NCBI GenBank assembly: GCA_001414345.1
Contig: LLCB01000055.1
Span: forward strand, 172,450 to 236,449
Length of the DNA stretch: 64,000 nucleotides
Source of the DNA: Hymenoscyphus infarciens
Lineage: Eukaryota > Ascomycota > Leotiomycetes > Helotiales > Helotiaceae
Reading direction: 5' to 3'
Each line of letters opens with the position of its first letter. The first letter of the stretch is position 1. Below, piece by piece: positions 1 to 11,345 of the stretch. The notes beneath the pieces were generated by a model that saw only the letters and a program-made list of their open reading frames with translations, was not told where the DNA came from and did no database searches. Made by a program: the position numbers and the translations under genes.

Positions 1-1445
1 ACGCAGCCAATGGCTAGCAATATTAGAGTTCCGAACAAAAGACCTATCATCAAGATGAAAATCTGGTCAACAGTGTCACATCTATTGGATCTGGACTTTC
101 GAATGCCCTGGTTATCAGCCATGATTTCAATGCTTCAATGGAGTTCCATTGCTGGCCCTGGAGGACTGGCAAATACTGATAAAATGTTTGACAAGTAAGT
201 TCTCTTCTTTAATTTGTCACCCCTCTAGGTCAGAAGTCTTCTCCAGTGTTCACATTATCCGTCACCTCGCATATATTTTTGGTCACTTGACCGCAAAGCT
301 CCCAGTAAGCATTCAGAGTCTCGTCCCCACACATTTCTCTCCTGGTAAGCCACATCCACACGAAAGGGCCTATGAGCCGCGAACTTGGACCCTGGCTATC
401 TCCTTTTCTTCGTGTACCAACCTCAATGGAGAAAATGCTGCATCGTTGAAGTCTTGGCACCATGATATGATTGATGCTTTTTCCTCTGTTGATGCAGATG
501 ACCGCATTAATCAATATCTTGCAATCCCTTCAGCGTTTCAATCCGTCCCCTGCGACCTGCAACACGTTCAAATGTGCGGGAGGGCGGGCAGAACCTTACA
601 ACGGCCCCCTTTTACGCGCCCGGCTTTATTGATACCAGGGGGGCTCTCCCCTTATCCGGCTGCCTATGCCTCGCATCGTACCGCCTTTCCCTACCGCACG
701 AAAAACAAAATTCGTTCATTCTCCTCCACTGGTTGGTGTTTTCGCCTCATGCCACCAACTGCAGCTCAAAACGAGCCCACTGTTTTGTTCTCTCACTACC
801 GTCACCGACCGGTATGACTTGCTGTTGTTGGGATACTCGAGGGTTATCCAATGCTGATCTAAATCGCATTACCGATAATGATGATCACCTTTCCTTCTAA
901 AGAAACACGAAACAATTCTTAGTCATGTCATCGTTACTTTCACTTCAAACCCCCAAGCCACCATGCATGAAGGAAAAAATGGTGGACGGATGAATAAATA
1001 CATCTCCAAATCACACACTAAAACCTACGAGATAATTGGCTAATCACTCCCCTCCCCGCGTAGAATCCTCTTCCACCAAATCCAAACCCACATCCTCGAC
1101 CCCTCTCATCTCCCCTCCCTCCTGCGTACCATCCGCGCCGCCCTCTTTCCAAACAACACCCTCGCACCCCCACGAATTCCCCCTTGTCCAAGCGAAGCAC
1201 TCCTCATCCGTCGGCAATGCGCCATCTCCCTCCTCGACCTAATTCCTCCTGTGGTTCAAAATCTTTACTTTGGTAAAGATAACGACCAAAAGATTGGGGA
1301 GGTAGAGGAGGTCCTTAATATTTTCAGCGATGCGTATTGTAATAAACATCTCCTGTACTCGGTTACGGAGTTGATTGTTGTGAGGTTGATGCCTGAATTA
1401 GCAGAGAAGGGGGTTGAGGAGTTGCTTGAGGAGAGGTTGGCCTAG
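1..1445 (+). CDS. PXA-domain protein, 3' end (5' partial)
   Basis: The gene enters from the left edge in frame 1. Exon A runs 1-194 and encodes a stretch resembling the middle of PXA (PX-associated) domains, with MPWLSAMISMLQW and a GPGGLANTDKMFDK end. It stops at a GTAAGT donor at 195. The next coding exon, 1064-1445, follows a CTAATC branch-like site and a GCGTAG acceptor. It joins in phase to give FHQIQTHILDPSHLPSLLR, an LFPNNTLAPPR motif and a C-terminus ending ELLEERLA with TAG at 1443. Fungal PXA proteins of this type end the same way (from memory). PXA domains occur in sorting-nexin-like membrane-trafficking proteins, so a trafficking role is inferred. The intron of 869 bp is far longer than the 47-131 bp introns elsewhere here. 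The family call is fairly sure; the precise function is unknown. Confidence 0.75.
195..1063 (+). other. Oversized intron of the PXA gene
   Basis: The donor GTAAGT is at 195-200, the acceptor TAG at 1061-1063, and a CTAAT branch-like site lies about 20 bp before the acceptor. The two flanking exons join in phase. The 869 bp contain open frames on both strands (149-817 plus, 230-514 minus) that I do not recognise. I could not find clear terminal inverted repeats. It may hold an inserted sequence or a nested transcript. Confidence 0.6.
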
Positions 1446-2391
1446 TTCTTTTTGTTGCGTTATTATATGAGTAGTTAATATACCCCTTGATTCTCTTTTT
1501 AATTTTCACACATGCACATTTTTGACACTTGGAGTGGCTTTGTTTTATACAAAATTCCTCATTTTTAGATATCCAGAAGGGGCCTCCCAAATTGTGACAT
1601 TGACATTTGACAAAAACCGCGAGTAGCCACCCTATATATATTTCTGTTTGTTTGGTTTGTGGTTTGATGTTGAAAAAATGCTATCCTCATGGGGAAACCC
1701 CAGGCTTTCCCTTTCCCCTCCTTTCCATCCGACCAAGATAAAAACCTTGCGGTTAAACATCTGCATGCAACCCCGCCATGCCCCATCCCCCAACCAGATC
1801 TCGCAAGTGAACTCCCTAAAAACAAAAGATGTGAAGAAAACCGGTGTGGTGGACCGGTGGAAAAATGAAATATAAGAAAGAACAAAGAACAAGAAATAGG
1901 TATCAGGTATCCAAAAAGCTCGACTCAGACTTGGCGTCCATCCGATGCTATATAGCAAAAAGAAGAAAAAAGAAGTTAAGAAAAGACAAAGAAAGAAATG
2001 GAAAAAGGATATATGACGTCCAAAAAAAAGAGGAAAAAATGGGTAGATCAGAAGAATCTCGTAGATAGCCGAGAGTAGATATATTCGCGTGAGCGGGATG
2101 GTTGTATCGGGGGTATATAGAGGGAGTTATTTTGGCGATTGATGATTTGAGTTTTTCCGATATAGAGAGGGATGGAGAGTTTGGTTACGAATATATATAT
2201 ATATATTCGAGGAATAAGAATCTGGGCGCTTGAGCGTCGAAGGTTCTCTCGCTGTACAAAACATGACCATGAACGTTTACGCCGTAATAATGTACCGGAT
2301 GCTTGTTGATAAAGACAGATGATTGAGAAATAATTGTGTGGTCGAGATATACAGGGGGTTGGTTGTTGGGGGTTCGTCGTTGGGAGAGCGC
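1446..2391. other. Intergenic, between two converging genes
   Basis: This is 3' flanking sequence of the PXA gene and of the minus-strand CENP-B-type gene. It is A-rich around 1850-2050 and has a short TATATA tract near 2192. I see no convincing coding frame or RNA gene. Confidence 0.5.
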
Positions 2392-4226
2392 TTAACAGCC
2401 TGCGCTCATCGATTGTTCCATCTTAGGTGCTAGTGGTTCGCTCTCTTGCTCGCTGATCCGATGGAGACCTCCTGGTAGTGGGGTATTGCTTTGGATGCGT
2501 AGCTTCTCCGTCAGCTTCAACACGGTCATATACTCGTTCTGATCCACCAATCCATTCGGCGCTTGATTAAAGAAGTTCAGCAACGTATCAAGAGCTCTTC
2601 GGGCATCGTCCTGGGTTGGAGAATTGGGTGCCGAGGATCCATGCGGAGATTGCATGCCGGTAATCGGAGTACTTGAGGAGGGTGGAGCCATCGAGCCATT
2701 GCTGCTGCTGTGATGCAGTGGCGGTGAAGATACAGCCGAATCGATCCCAAACGGAGGAGGAATTTCCCGAATTGGCGAGTCTAATGCTGATGACGGTTCT
2801 GTTACAGGCATGTATTTGGGGGTCAGCGGTTCTGTGGCTTGTGAGACAAAGGATGGATCTATCCCAAGCATGGGAAACGTTTGGCTTCGTGGTCGTTGAA
2901 AACCATTCCCAGGTGGCGGTAGGCGAGCTTGCTGAGAAGGCAGCCACGAGCTAGAATTGTTGTCTGGAGAAAACGCGAACGGAGTCGTTGGACTGGTGGC
3001 TCCTGCCGAGAAGGAGGGCTGTGAATCTGTGAAAGCACTCGATAAAGAAGCGGTGCTCTGGGAATTCGAGTGTCGGTAGCCACCGTGCCCCTGACCAAAC
3101 TCCAGATAGTTATTGATGCTTTCAGACTTCAGGTCGTCATTACTCTTGGCTGTTGATAGAGGCGAGGGTGATGGTAAACCAACAGGCGAGGTTGGTGATA
3201 TTCCATTGGGTGTTTGGGAAGCCGATGCTGCTGTTGATTCCGGATTGAGCGATCCTGTGTCAGAAATGTTGGTTTCTGATGCTCTCCTCGATAGCCGTCC
3301 TGAACCAATTCCATTCTTCTGTTTGAACTTTTCGAGCCAACTAGCGCTATTCGTTTTAAGATGACTCTCATCATTCCCAACTGTTGTGGCAAAGAATCGC
3401 GCCTGCTCTTTGATCGAAGCATCCGTCAAGGGAATTCCCTTTTTCATATTGTTTCTAACCCAATTTGATAGGGCTCGCTCAATATCAGGAAATTTTCCTT
3501 TCGCGCGCTTTACCGGAGATAGACTCCTGTCCTCAGGAAATAGATACTTTTCCTTCTGGCGTAGAACCTTTGAAACCGTACTGTGAACATCTCGTTAGTG
3601 ATATAAAGAGATGCACCTCTCGATTGATTTACCTCCGTTCCACTCCGAACATTGCTAGAAAGAGAATTAGCAAAGGTCTCGCTAAATTTCAATATAATTT
3701 TGGCCTTACCTCCGATTTCCGTCTGCTTTACCGTAGGGTTCTCCTCATGATACTGACACATCCTTCTTCGGTCATTGTCCGTTAGGGTCTTCCTGGGGGT
3801 TGGAGTAGAATGAACGCCAGGCACTTTGGCAATTGGCTTCACGGCAGGTAGAGCGGATGCTGGGGGTATTGCGACTGGAGGAGCTGAATAGCTTGCTGGA
3901 TTCGTCAACATACTGGGCCATGTTGGATGGCTGGGCATGATGAGCGGTTGTAACTGCTGATGCGAGGGAAGCGAATGGGGAAGCGAATGTGGAGGCTGCT
4001 GTGGTGATATTCTTTGTGTATTGAATGTCGACTCGGATGGAAGTCCATGATGAACCGGCTGCATAAACGAAAACCCTCCATGTTCGTATATTGGTGACTG
4101 GTGTTGCGACGAGTTATAACTGTGACTGATGTCCACCCAGCCTTCATTATTCCCATAACCATTTTCATGCCCGGCATTGTTGTGGTGTTCGTCCATGGCG
4201 ATTTGCGCCATCATGGAATCGTGCAT
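2392..4226 (-). CDS. CENP-B-type HTH DNA-binding protein
   Basis: Three exons: 4226-3710, a 22-nt exon 3654-3633, and 3580-2392, giving 575 aa. Introns begin GTAAGG and GTAAAT. The N-terminal 120 residues are low complexity, rich in H, Q, P and S. Then comes a psq/CENP-B N-terminal helix-turn-helix: TPRKTLTDNDRRRMCQYHEE, NPTVKQTEIGAMFGV and ERSTVSKVLRQKEKYLF. The tiny second exon codes for the turn of this motif, so missing it would destroy the domain. A second HTH_CENPB-type region follows (FPDIERALSNWV, IKEQARFFA, ASWLEKFKQKNGI). The C-terminal half is Ser/Pro-rich and disordered. There is no DDE transposase domain, so this is a stand-alone nuclear DNA-binding protein and not a transposase, similar to a family annotated in many ascomycetes as CenpB-DNA-bind-domain protein. 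Centromere or regulatory function is not shown by the sequence. The start ATG at 4226 is the first in frame. Confidence 0.85.
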
Positions 4227-7200
4227 CTTTGGATGAAAGTAACGCTCGGTTCCCGCGTTCTATGCGACGCCGATTACACGGTTGAATAATTAATTACTCC
4301 TTCACGCACCGAGCCAGGCGTGGTCTTCGAGAGCGATGATAATCCTCTCCTGGCTAAGGAAGTGCGCAGTCCTTTACGAACGACGGTCCACTGCATGCAT
4401 GATAGAAAGATAAGCCGTGGTTCCTGCAGATGCGTTCAAACCTGGATTGGAGGGCTGCAGGCGCGTTGGAATCGGCCGCAGCAGTTGAGTCCAGGACTTT
4501 GGGGTCGAGTTTCGAGTTTCAAATCCACGAAACAATCGGGATCGCTGGGCAGACTAGGCCAGCACGCAGAACTGGCAGACCGAAGGAGTGGAAACGTCGT
4601 CGGTGTGTGTCGATGGGGTCTGGGAAGAGGACTAAGGATGGGGATGAGCGCGTCGCCGATGGTCGTCTGCGGGAGAGGGAGGGTGGTGGCCTGAGCTGCA
4701 CTGCGTTCTGCGAGTCTGCGATTCTGCGAGTCTGGGTGCAGGTGGATGAGCTCGAGAAGGCGTGCGGTTGTGCAGGAGAAGCAGGGAGACAGCTACATAT
4801 GATATGCGGAGAAGCTGCCACAGGGGACTGGCCGCTTGTTTCGCCGATGAGAGATGGGACGGCGAGGTTGAGCAGGGGACTGAAGGGTAATCCACGGAGG
4901 GGATGCTCAAGTAGGTTACCATGCTCGGGGGGCTTCAAATTGGAGAGGGGGGAGAGGGGGGACTTCCACAATTGAGTCGAGGAGTCTGAGAGGAAATTGA
5001 AGAATCGATATTGAGAGGGAGAATTGAAAGAGAGGGAGAAAGCCGCCTAGACTAGGAGCCTGAAGGAGACCTTCCAACGACCCCCCTCGAGAGAAAGAAG
5101 GGGCCCAATTCCGCATCAGGGTTAGAGACGCTGAACTCGACATCGGGGGCTCAAGGGGTGGCATGCGGGCCACCGGTGACAGCGGTCGACGACAGAAAAC
5201 CCCGGCGAATCTAGCAAGCCCAAGAATTTGAAAGCTTGAGCTATGAGAGTCGTACTTTCAAGCTCGATTAGAGGGCAATGATAGCGATATATCTGAAGAG
5301 TACGGAGGCACTTGCACGCTACTCGTACGGAATCGGTTGTCGTAGAGTCTAGCTCTATTGTAGATGTATGGCATGAGGATAGCGAGCCAGGCCAGGCCAG
5401 GCCAGGCACTCCATACCCCATAATCAACGTTTTCTACAGGCAGTTCTGCAGAGAATTCAGCGCTGGTCACAGACTCACAGCAGCTTGATCGCTACGCTCG
5501 GGGCAGTCTGATGCGGAATCAGCAGATCGCTCTGCTGCCAGTTTGACTGTTTGACAAGCAACCCGAGCTTACTTACTAGTAGCTGGGCAGTGGCAAGCAG
5601 CATGGTTCACACAGCGGGCGGGCAAAAAGCGGGAGGATGCCCCCGAATAATCAAGCCAATCCACAAGGGGATTGTCATCTTGAAATCGCCGCCGCCTTAT
5701 CAACTTCCATTAAAGTGGTAAAAAGACCTCCAGTCCAGCACGCAACAGCCGAGAGCATTGGCCGACATCGTCCAGGCCCTGGAAACCCTCAAACAGACGC
5801 AACTGATGACCCTATCGCATACGAGTGGTCTGTCTGCTTGCTTTGCCTTTCTTGATAATGTTGAGACAGATGTGCCCATCGCTTTAAGTCGTGGTATGTA
5901 GATGCTTGACATTTGCCATGGTGCAGAGAGGGATTCCTCAACGAGCCCAACACGGTGAAGAACCCGGTCAGTCTTCCCCAGTGCCGTTAATGCGGACACC
6001 GGCTTTGATACTGGCCAAGTCCCGTTGTCAAGTCGTCCAGAACTCCAGACGACTGTCCTCCATACAAAATCCTCGCCTCATTCCCCCTGCCGGCCAGCCA
6101 TCTTTCTGCATGATATTCGTCGAGTCCGGGAGAATTGTGGCTGGGCCAATAGCAGAATTCTCGTCTATGTTCGAGTAAGAGAAAGAAAACCCCCATGTTG
6201 CCCATTCCTCGTTATGGCGTCGCACATCAAATTCTTGATTCGTGAGGCGTGCTCAATCGGCCAGTGTTGTCTTCCCAGACTTTCAATCAAATTTGAAGAC
6301 CTATGGGATCACTCCCGGCCTTGAAGGTTGGGTGGGATTGTACCGGGATCGGAAGAGAGACAGACAATTAGCTTCTTCTGGTGCAAGTGATATGTGGTGA
6401 ATTGATCTTGGTTTTCGTGTCATGTTTCCGAGAGACCTCTGGTGGTTTGTTCCGAACTGCGTGCCCGACGCCTACCAATGACCAGTCCATCTGAACATAT
6501 TCGTCAAGAACACCCTGATATAAACGAAATATTGAAAATACGAGGCCTGCGCTATAAATTTTATAGGCATCCATACAGCCTAGAATCCAGGGAGCTGATG
6601 TTTCGAGAAACAACAGAGTACAAAACATAGAAAGAACAAATACAAGAGCGCCATGAAAGGGACAGAAAACGCCATGTCGGCAGGCCTAGACCACATAGCG
6701 TCAAGAAACTGCACTTGCAGATAAACGGCAACGGCCTGCACAAAACACGAGCTCGGAAGCGTCTAAAAGCACATAGTACCGGTTTGTGTGTTTTCTTTTT
6801 CTTTTGGCAGGAACCGCAGGAACCGCAAGAACCGCGCTTCGTCGTGTGACGTTGACCTGAATAGGAGACTTGGAGGGGAACACAAGTGTTGGAAATCGTC
6901 TCAAAACGCCAGAGATATTCTCGATAAGGATAAGGATCACCGATCAGTTCGGGTCTTTTCGACGGACTCGAGAGAAACAATGTTTTCGAGTCCATCCAGC
7001 ATCGCAGATCGATCGCCAGGTTTCAAGGCCGCTTGGCGGGCCGCCCAGGGCAAGGAATCAGGACCCGCTTGCTCCAGGTTCTCCTGTTCTTTCCAAATTC
7101 CCTCTGCGTGCAGATGCCGGACTCCGGAGATGTCATTCGATGGTGTTGAGTTCGGCGGTAAGAGCTTGGATTTGAAAGGTCGACAGTCGGATTGGGGATC

Positions 7201-8497
7201 AGGATAGTAATTTCGAGGAAATGACTGGCTGAGAATTCCCTTCGTTTTTCGTGCTCACGGCCCGTGAATAGGCAAAATGGGGAGTCCCTTGTCGAAATGC
7301 GTCCTCGCCGCTTTTGTAGTCCGGAAATCTGTGTAAGCCGCGGCAAGCCCAATGCAGCTCCTCCCCTGAAGTCTTGTCCTCTTCCCGGTGCTTTCTTGTT
7401 AAGTACTTACTACTATCCCCCCCCCTAAATAAAATGTAAGCGCACGGCCGCTGTGCCATACTAAATGTCTGTGCACTCTACATTTTATTTAGGGGGGGGG
7501 ATAGTAGGTATCAATCTCTATCCTGCTGTCCGTGCGCAATCCGACTTATCAACCCTCGTTTCATCGAGTGGGGAAATATTGAACAGTATTTTGTTTCCTG
7601 GATTTGCTCCACCAGATTGCAGCGTTCTGGGGTAAAACCCATGGAAGAATTCCTATCAATGAAAACGTAACCGGTTGATGAAATTTCCTACTAGTACGCA
7701 TAAAAACCTCGAGACACCTCGTGATGAGGGTAGATAAAAGTATATAAGGTGTCATTCATTTGTATATAAAACTCGTGGGCGATTGTGCAAGGAAAGTCGA
7801 CGAAAATGGTCCTAATTGCCTGACCCTTGGGCTAATAAGAAAAGAAAAAGTTGACTGGCTGCGTTTTCGATAAACCCGACATCTATGTGGAGCACCGTTC
7901 GTAGGTTCTTCGCCTGCATGGATTTGCCAATTTTGAGTTGATGTCCTAATCCAGGAACAAAAATCGGATTGGATGTCCTCGCAATATTCAATCTCCTCGA
8001 GAGAAAACATGCGTTTGCCAGGCCAAACAAAACTCCTACTCATGTTAGCAGTTTCAACCTTCTAGTCGTTCGCGGTCTTTTGGGTTGATAATTCAAACAA
8101 TAGGTTGGAATATATTGGGGTTCCGGGTGATCAAATGCGATTTTCGAGAGGCATGGGAGCCAAGTGCAATATAGTAGGCGAAATGTTTTTATTTCTGCGC
8201 GAGTGTGTAATTATGCTGTGCTGTTCTCCCTCTGGTAGAGAATGTAAGCTCCCTCGGCTTCCTATTGCAAGACGGTACTTGTCGGGTATAGGTTCCTGGG
8301 TGCGAGCGACAACTGCAACTTTTCATTCGTCCAATGTTGCCCATACCCCTCTGGTATTTGCCGCCAGTGTTGGTCGACATCCACTCCTCTGCCCGTCCAA
8401 ACAGACCCTCTTAGCTAGCGTTGCGAATGGATGGCTCACGCGTGGCTACTTTGTGACCTTTGCTAGGACTTTTCTCTCCTTCCGGTTCTCAAATTAC
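4227..8497. other. Long gene-free region
   Basis: This 4.3 kb stretch separates the 5' end of the CENP-B-type gene from the 3' end of the DRG1 gene. The base composition is mixed rather than AT-rich. Open frames of up to 181 codons occur on both strands at 4430-4975, but they mirror each other in low-complexity sequence, and none shows a recognisable domain or splice-joined partners. It probably holds the promoter and 5' UTR of the minus-strand gene and possibly non-coding transcripts. The only clear structure is the foldback at 7407-7510. Confidence 0.5.
7407..7510. repeat. Foldback inverted repeat (hairpin or tiny MITE)
   Basis: Perfect 29-bp arms at 7410-7438 and 7479-7507 are separated by a 40-nt loop. 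Each arm contains a run of nine C or nine G next to TAAATAAAATGTA. A weaker match extends into the loop (GCGCAC against GTGCAC). Such long perfect arms are unlikely by chance and suggest a foldback element or a recently inserted miniature transposon. No other copy was noticed in the window. Confidence 0.8.
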
Positions 8498-10041
8498 CTA
8501 TCGCTTAATGATAGTGACTAACGAAGTATTAGCAACGAGTTCAAGCGAAGTGGCCGGACTTTGCCAGCTTACTGATATCTTCATCCGCAAGCTCGTGGCT
8601 CAGACCGACTCGTTGAGGTTGATGTTTCACGGATTTTCCATAAACAATGGCTTGCCGGAAATCATCCACCATGGTTTTATGAATTGCGTTACACTAAAGC
8701 GATTTCGATCAGTAATAAGACACGGAGTATTCAAGATTGGGTAACACTACTTACAAAATCTTCAACTGTGCATTTTGTGGATCGTAGCACGACCGGCGAT
8801 GTGTAATCGGGTAGTTTGCCCTTGGGCTTTGTGTAAACTCGCACAAGGTTCAGTTTTTCCCACCTGCCGATACGTTAGCGATGTAAAAATCCACACCGAC
8901 TAACGTCATAGCGACCAGGCCCAGAGACAGTGTTTGGTGGAATAATGGTGTGCAACAAGTCAAGGCTTGTGGTAGTCCCACGGTTGATAATAGTTTGAGA
9001 TAACTCACATCTGTTCAAGCAACTCGTCAATATTCCAGCCTTGTTCCGAAGAGATTGGGCATGCGTTCGGAATTCTGTACAGCAAATCTAGTTCCTCTAT
9101 CGAAATAGCGTCTATTTTGTTGAGTGCATAGATGACTGGAATATAACTTCTGCTTTTTGCTTCGAGCACATCGATGAGATCATCAATTGTGGCATCGCAG
9201 CGAATAGCGATATCCGCTGAAGATATCTTGTACTCGCCCATAACTGCCTTGATTTCGTCATGATCGATATGAGATAAAGGTACAGTGTTCGTGATACTGA
9301 TACCCCCTTTGTCCTTCTTCTTGAAAACAATGTTCGGTGGGGACTTGTTTATTCGAATTCCGAATCCTTCCAATTCTGCTTCGATGACCTTTTTGTCTGT
9401 GAGTGGTTTGTTGACGTCAAGAACGATAAATATAAGATGGCAGGTTTTCGCGACGGCGATAACTTGTCGACCTCTTCCTTTTCCATCCTTCGCTCCCTGG
9501 ATAATACCTGGTAAATCCAGCATCTGAATTTTGGCTCCATTGACGAGCACTTGACCAGGTACTGTCGTTAACGTCGTAAACTCGTATGCAGCGGCTTCAG
9601 AGTGTTGCCCAGTGAGCTTGCTCATCAGTGTACTCTTTCCCACCGAAGGGAATCCTATGAAGCCCACACTCGCCACACCAGTCCTGGCGACATCGAATCC
9701 TGCTCCTCCTCCACCACCACTGCTTGTTGGAGTCAAGAGTTCTCGTTTCAGCTTCGCAAGCTTCGCTTTGAGTTGACCAAGATGGAAGGATGTGGCTTTA
9801 TTCTTTTGGGTTTTGGCCATCTAGGGCTTGTTAGCATCCATTCCGCTAGGCCTTTGACGTTTCGAAAAACAAAAATCGGATCGTTCGTCGTGATAAAAAG
9901 CGGCAGATCTTTTGTAGATATAGAATAAAGTGCGTTCGAGTCTCTACATACTTCCTCCTCAATGCCCTTGATCTGTGGCGGGGTATTAGCAAGACTCCAA
10001 AGAATTAGAGAAAGACTTACCTTCTCCACGGTTGTCGACAT
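8498..10041 (-). CDS. RBG1: Developmentally regulated GTP-binding protein DRG1/Rbg1
   Basis: Six exons: 10041-10021, 9972-9952, 9820-9009, 8863-8755, 8693-8573 and 8517-8498. They join in phase to 367 aa, the same length as human DRG1 as I recall it. The start is MSTTVEK, followed by [17 protein letters not shown]. The G1 motif is [10 protein letters not shown]2 lies in [12 protein letters not shown]3 is DLPG and G4 is NKID. A C-terminal TGS domain contains [15 protein letters not shown] and VKHQPQRVG, and the protein ends EDIITIIKR. DRG1 is a conserved cytoplasmic GTPase that associates with translating ribosomes together with a DFRP partner (Tma46 in yeast). The first, second and last exons are only 20-21 nt. 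The gene is divergent from the Dfg10-like gene, 255 bp apart, so they may share a promoter region. Confidence 0.95.
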
Positions 10042-10296
10042 GATTGCGAATTTGGACGATGCCCCTCTGCTTTACTTTTGTGTATGGGGGTATGTTAACT
10101 TGAGTTGGATGGGCTGCAAAAGCCTTCAGGTTGCTTGATACTGCCCAGGTGGAATGTGGGGTTTGGGCTTGAGGCTTGCTCAAGAAATTCGGTATTTTTG
10201 ATGACGCACTGACCACCACGAGCTAAACTCTTTCTGGTCAATGCTCCTTTCCCTAAAATATTCAACCCATTCTGAATACCTCTCACATTTACAATC
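10042..10296. promoter_or_regulatory. Putative bidirectional promoter, DRG1 / Dfg10-like
   Basis: This 255-bp spacer separates the divergent start codons of the DRG1 gene (10041, minus) and the Dfg10-like gene (10297 or 10315, plus). No TATA box or other definite element was identified. The call rests on gene arrangement only. Confidence 0.4.
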
Positions 10297-11335
10297 ATGA
10301 TCAGAAACGACGTGATGGATCCTTCTCTCGTTTGTAAATTGTTCTTCACTCTAGGAACAGGAGTAGGTATAGGTGGTGTATTTTTTCCTTCCTTCAGGAA
10401 AGACATCATGAATTACGGGTCTCGAAAAGACAACTCGTTCTTGAGCAGGAGGGTGGACAGCAACCGAAAAAAAATAGACTTCAACTACCTCCTCGAGATT
10501 GTCGCTTCGATCCAAGTACCTCACTCGTGGTTCATTCATTACTACATATTTTCGGTCATTCTCTCGGTATTTTGGGCCTTGCAGATATACACTCAAGGTC
10601 CAGTTTTTCGGTTTTTGGCAGTTTACTCTTCTCCTTCCGGGAGCGCAATGTCTATTCAACAATTGATTATCGCGTGGCTTTTGATGGCAGTGCAGGGTAC
10701 TCGAAGGCTTTACGAGTCAATCATTTTTGCAAAGTCAAGTCAAGCAAAAATGTGGATTGGCTTGTGGATGGCGTAAGTATTTCACTATCCATCAACCGTC
10801 AAGTCACATTGGTAGCTTATTAGACTGACAGTTTATGTAGAGGACTCGGCTATTATTTCTTTATTAGCATTGCGGTCTGGATTGAAGGAATTTGTAGGCA
10901 CTAATTTCTTGACCATTCCCCAATTTGCTAACATGTTTAGCTACATTGCACCAACCTCGGCCTTTTGCCAAGTTGGAGATCTCCTGGCCATCGACCAAAA
11001 CTATGGTTGCAATTCCTATGTTTGTTTCCGGGTCTGTACTCCAGCACATTTGCCACAAACATCTCGCCAGCCTGAAAAATTATAGTCTTCCGCAGCATCC
11101 ATTCTTCAAATCAACGGTCACCCCTCACTATGCGTCTGAAAGTCTCATATATCTCGCAATAGCCATTACTGCGGCGCCAGATGGGGAGTTTTTGAATGGA
11201 ACCGTGCTGGCAGGTCTCGGATTCGTGATATCGAATTTGGCTGTCACCGCCGACTCTACAAGAAAGTGGTATGCTGAAAAGTTTGGTTCCGACAAGCTCG
11301 CCGGTCGCTGGAGAATGATACCACATGTATACTAG
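10297..11335 (+). CDS. DFG10: Dfg10/SRD5A3-like polyprenol (polyprenal) reductase
   Basis: Three exons: 10297-10772, 10841-10893 and 10941-11335, giving 307 aa from the first ATG, or 301 aa from the ATG at 10315, which fits the first membrane segment better. Membrane segments include LFFTLGTGVGIGGVFF, FSVILSVFWALQIY, LGYYFFISIAVW and GLGFVISNLAV. Conserved steroid-5-alpha-reductase C-terminal motifs are visible: YSLPQHPFF, TPHYASESLIYLA, LAVTADSTRKWY and GRWRMIPHVY. Dfg10/SRD5A3 enzymes are ER membrane proteins in dolichol synthesis for N-glycosylation. Introns are 68 and 47 bp. The stop codon lies only 10 bp from that of the converging ALKBH6-like gene. Confidence 0.88.
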
Positions 11336-11345
11336 CATGGAAGCT

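Noticed and set aside
149..817. 222-codon plus-strand open frame
   Set aside because: It lies mostly inside the PXA intron, has no recognisable domain and does not splice to the flanking exons.
4430..4975. 181-codon plus frame with a 150-codon minus frame over the same DNA
   Set aside because: Mirrored open frames in low-complexity sequence, without domain or splice partners, most likely reflect composition.
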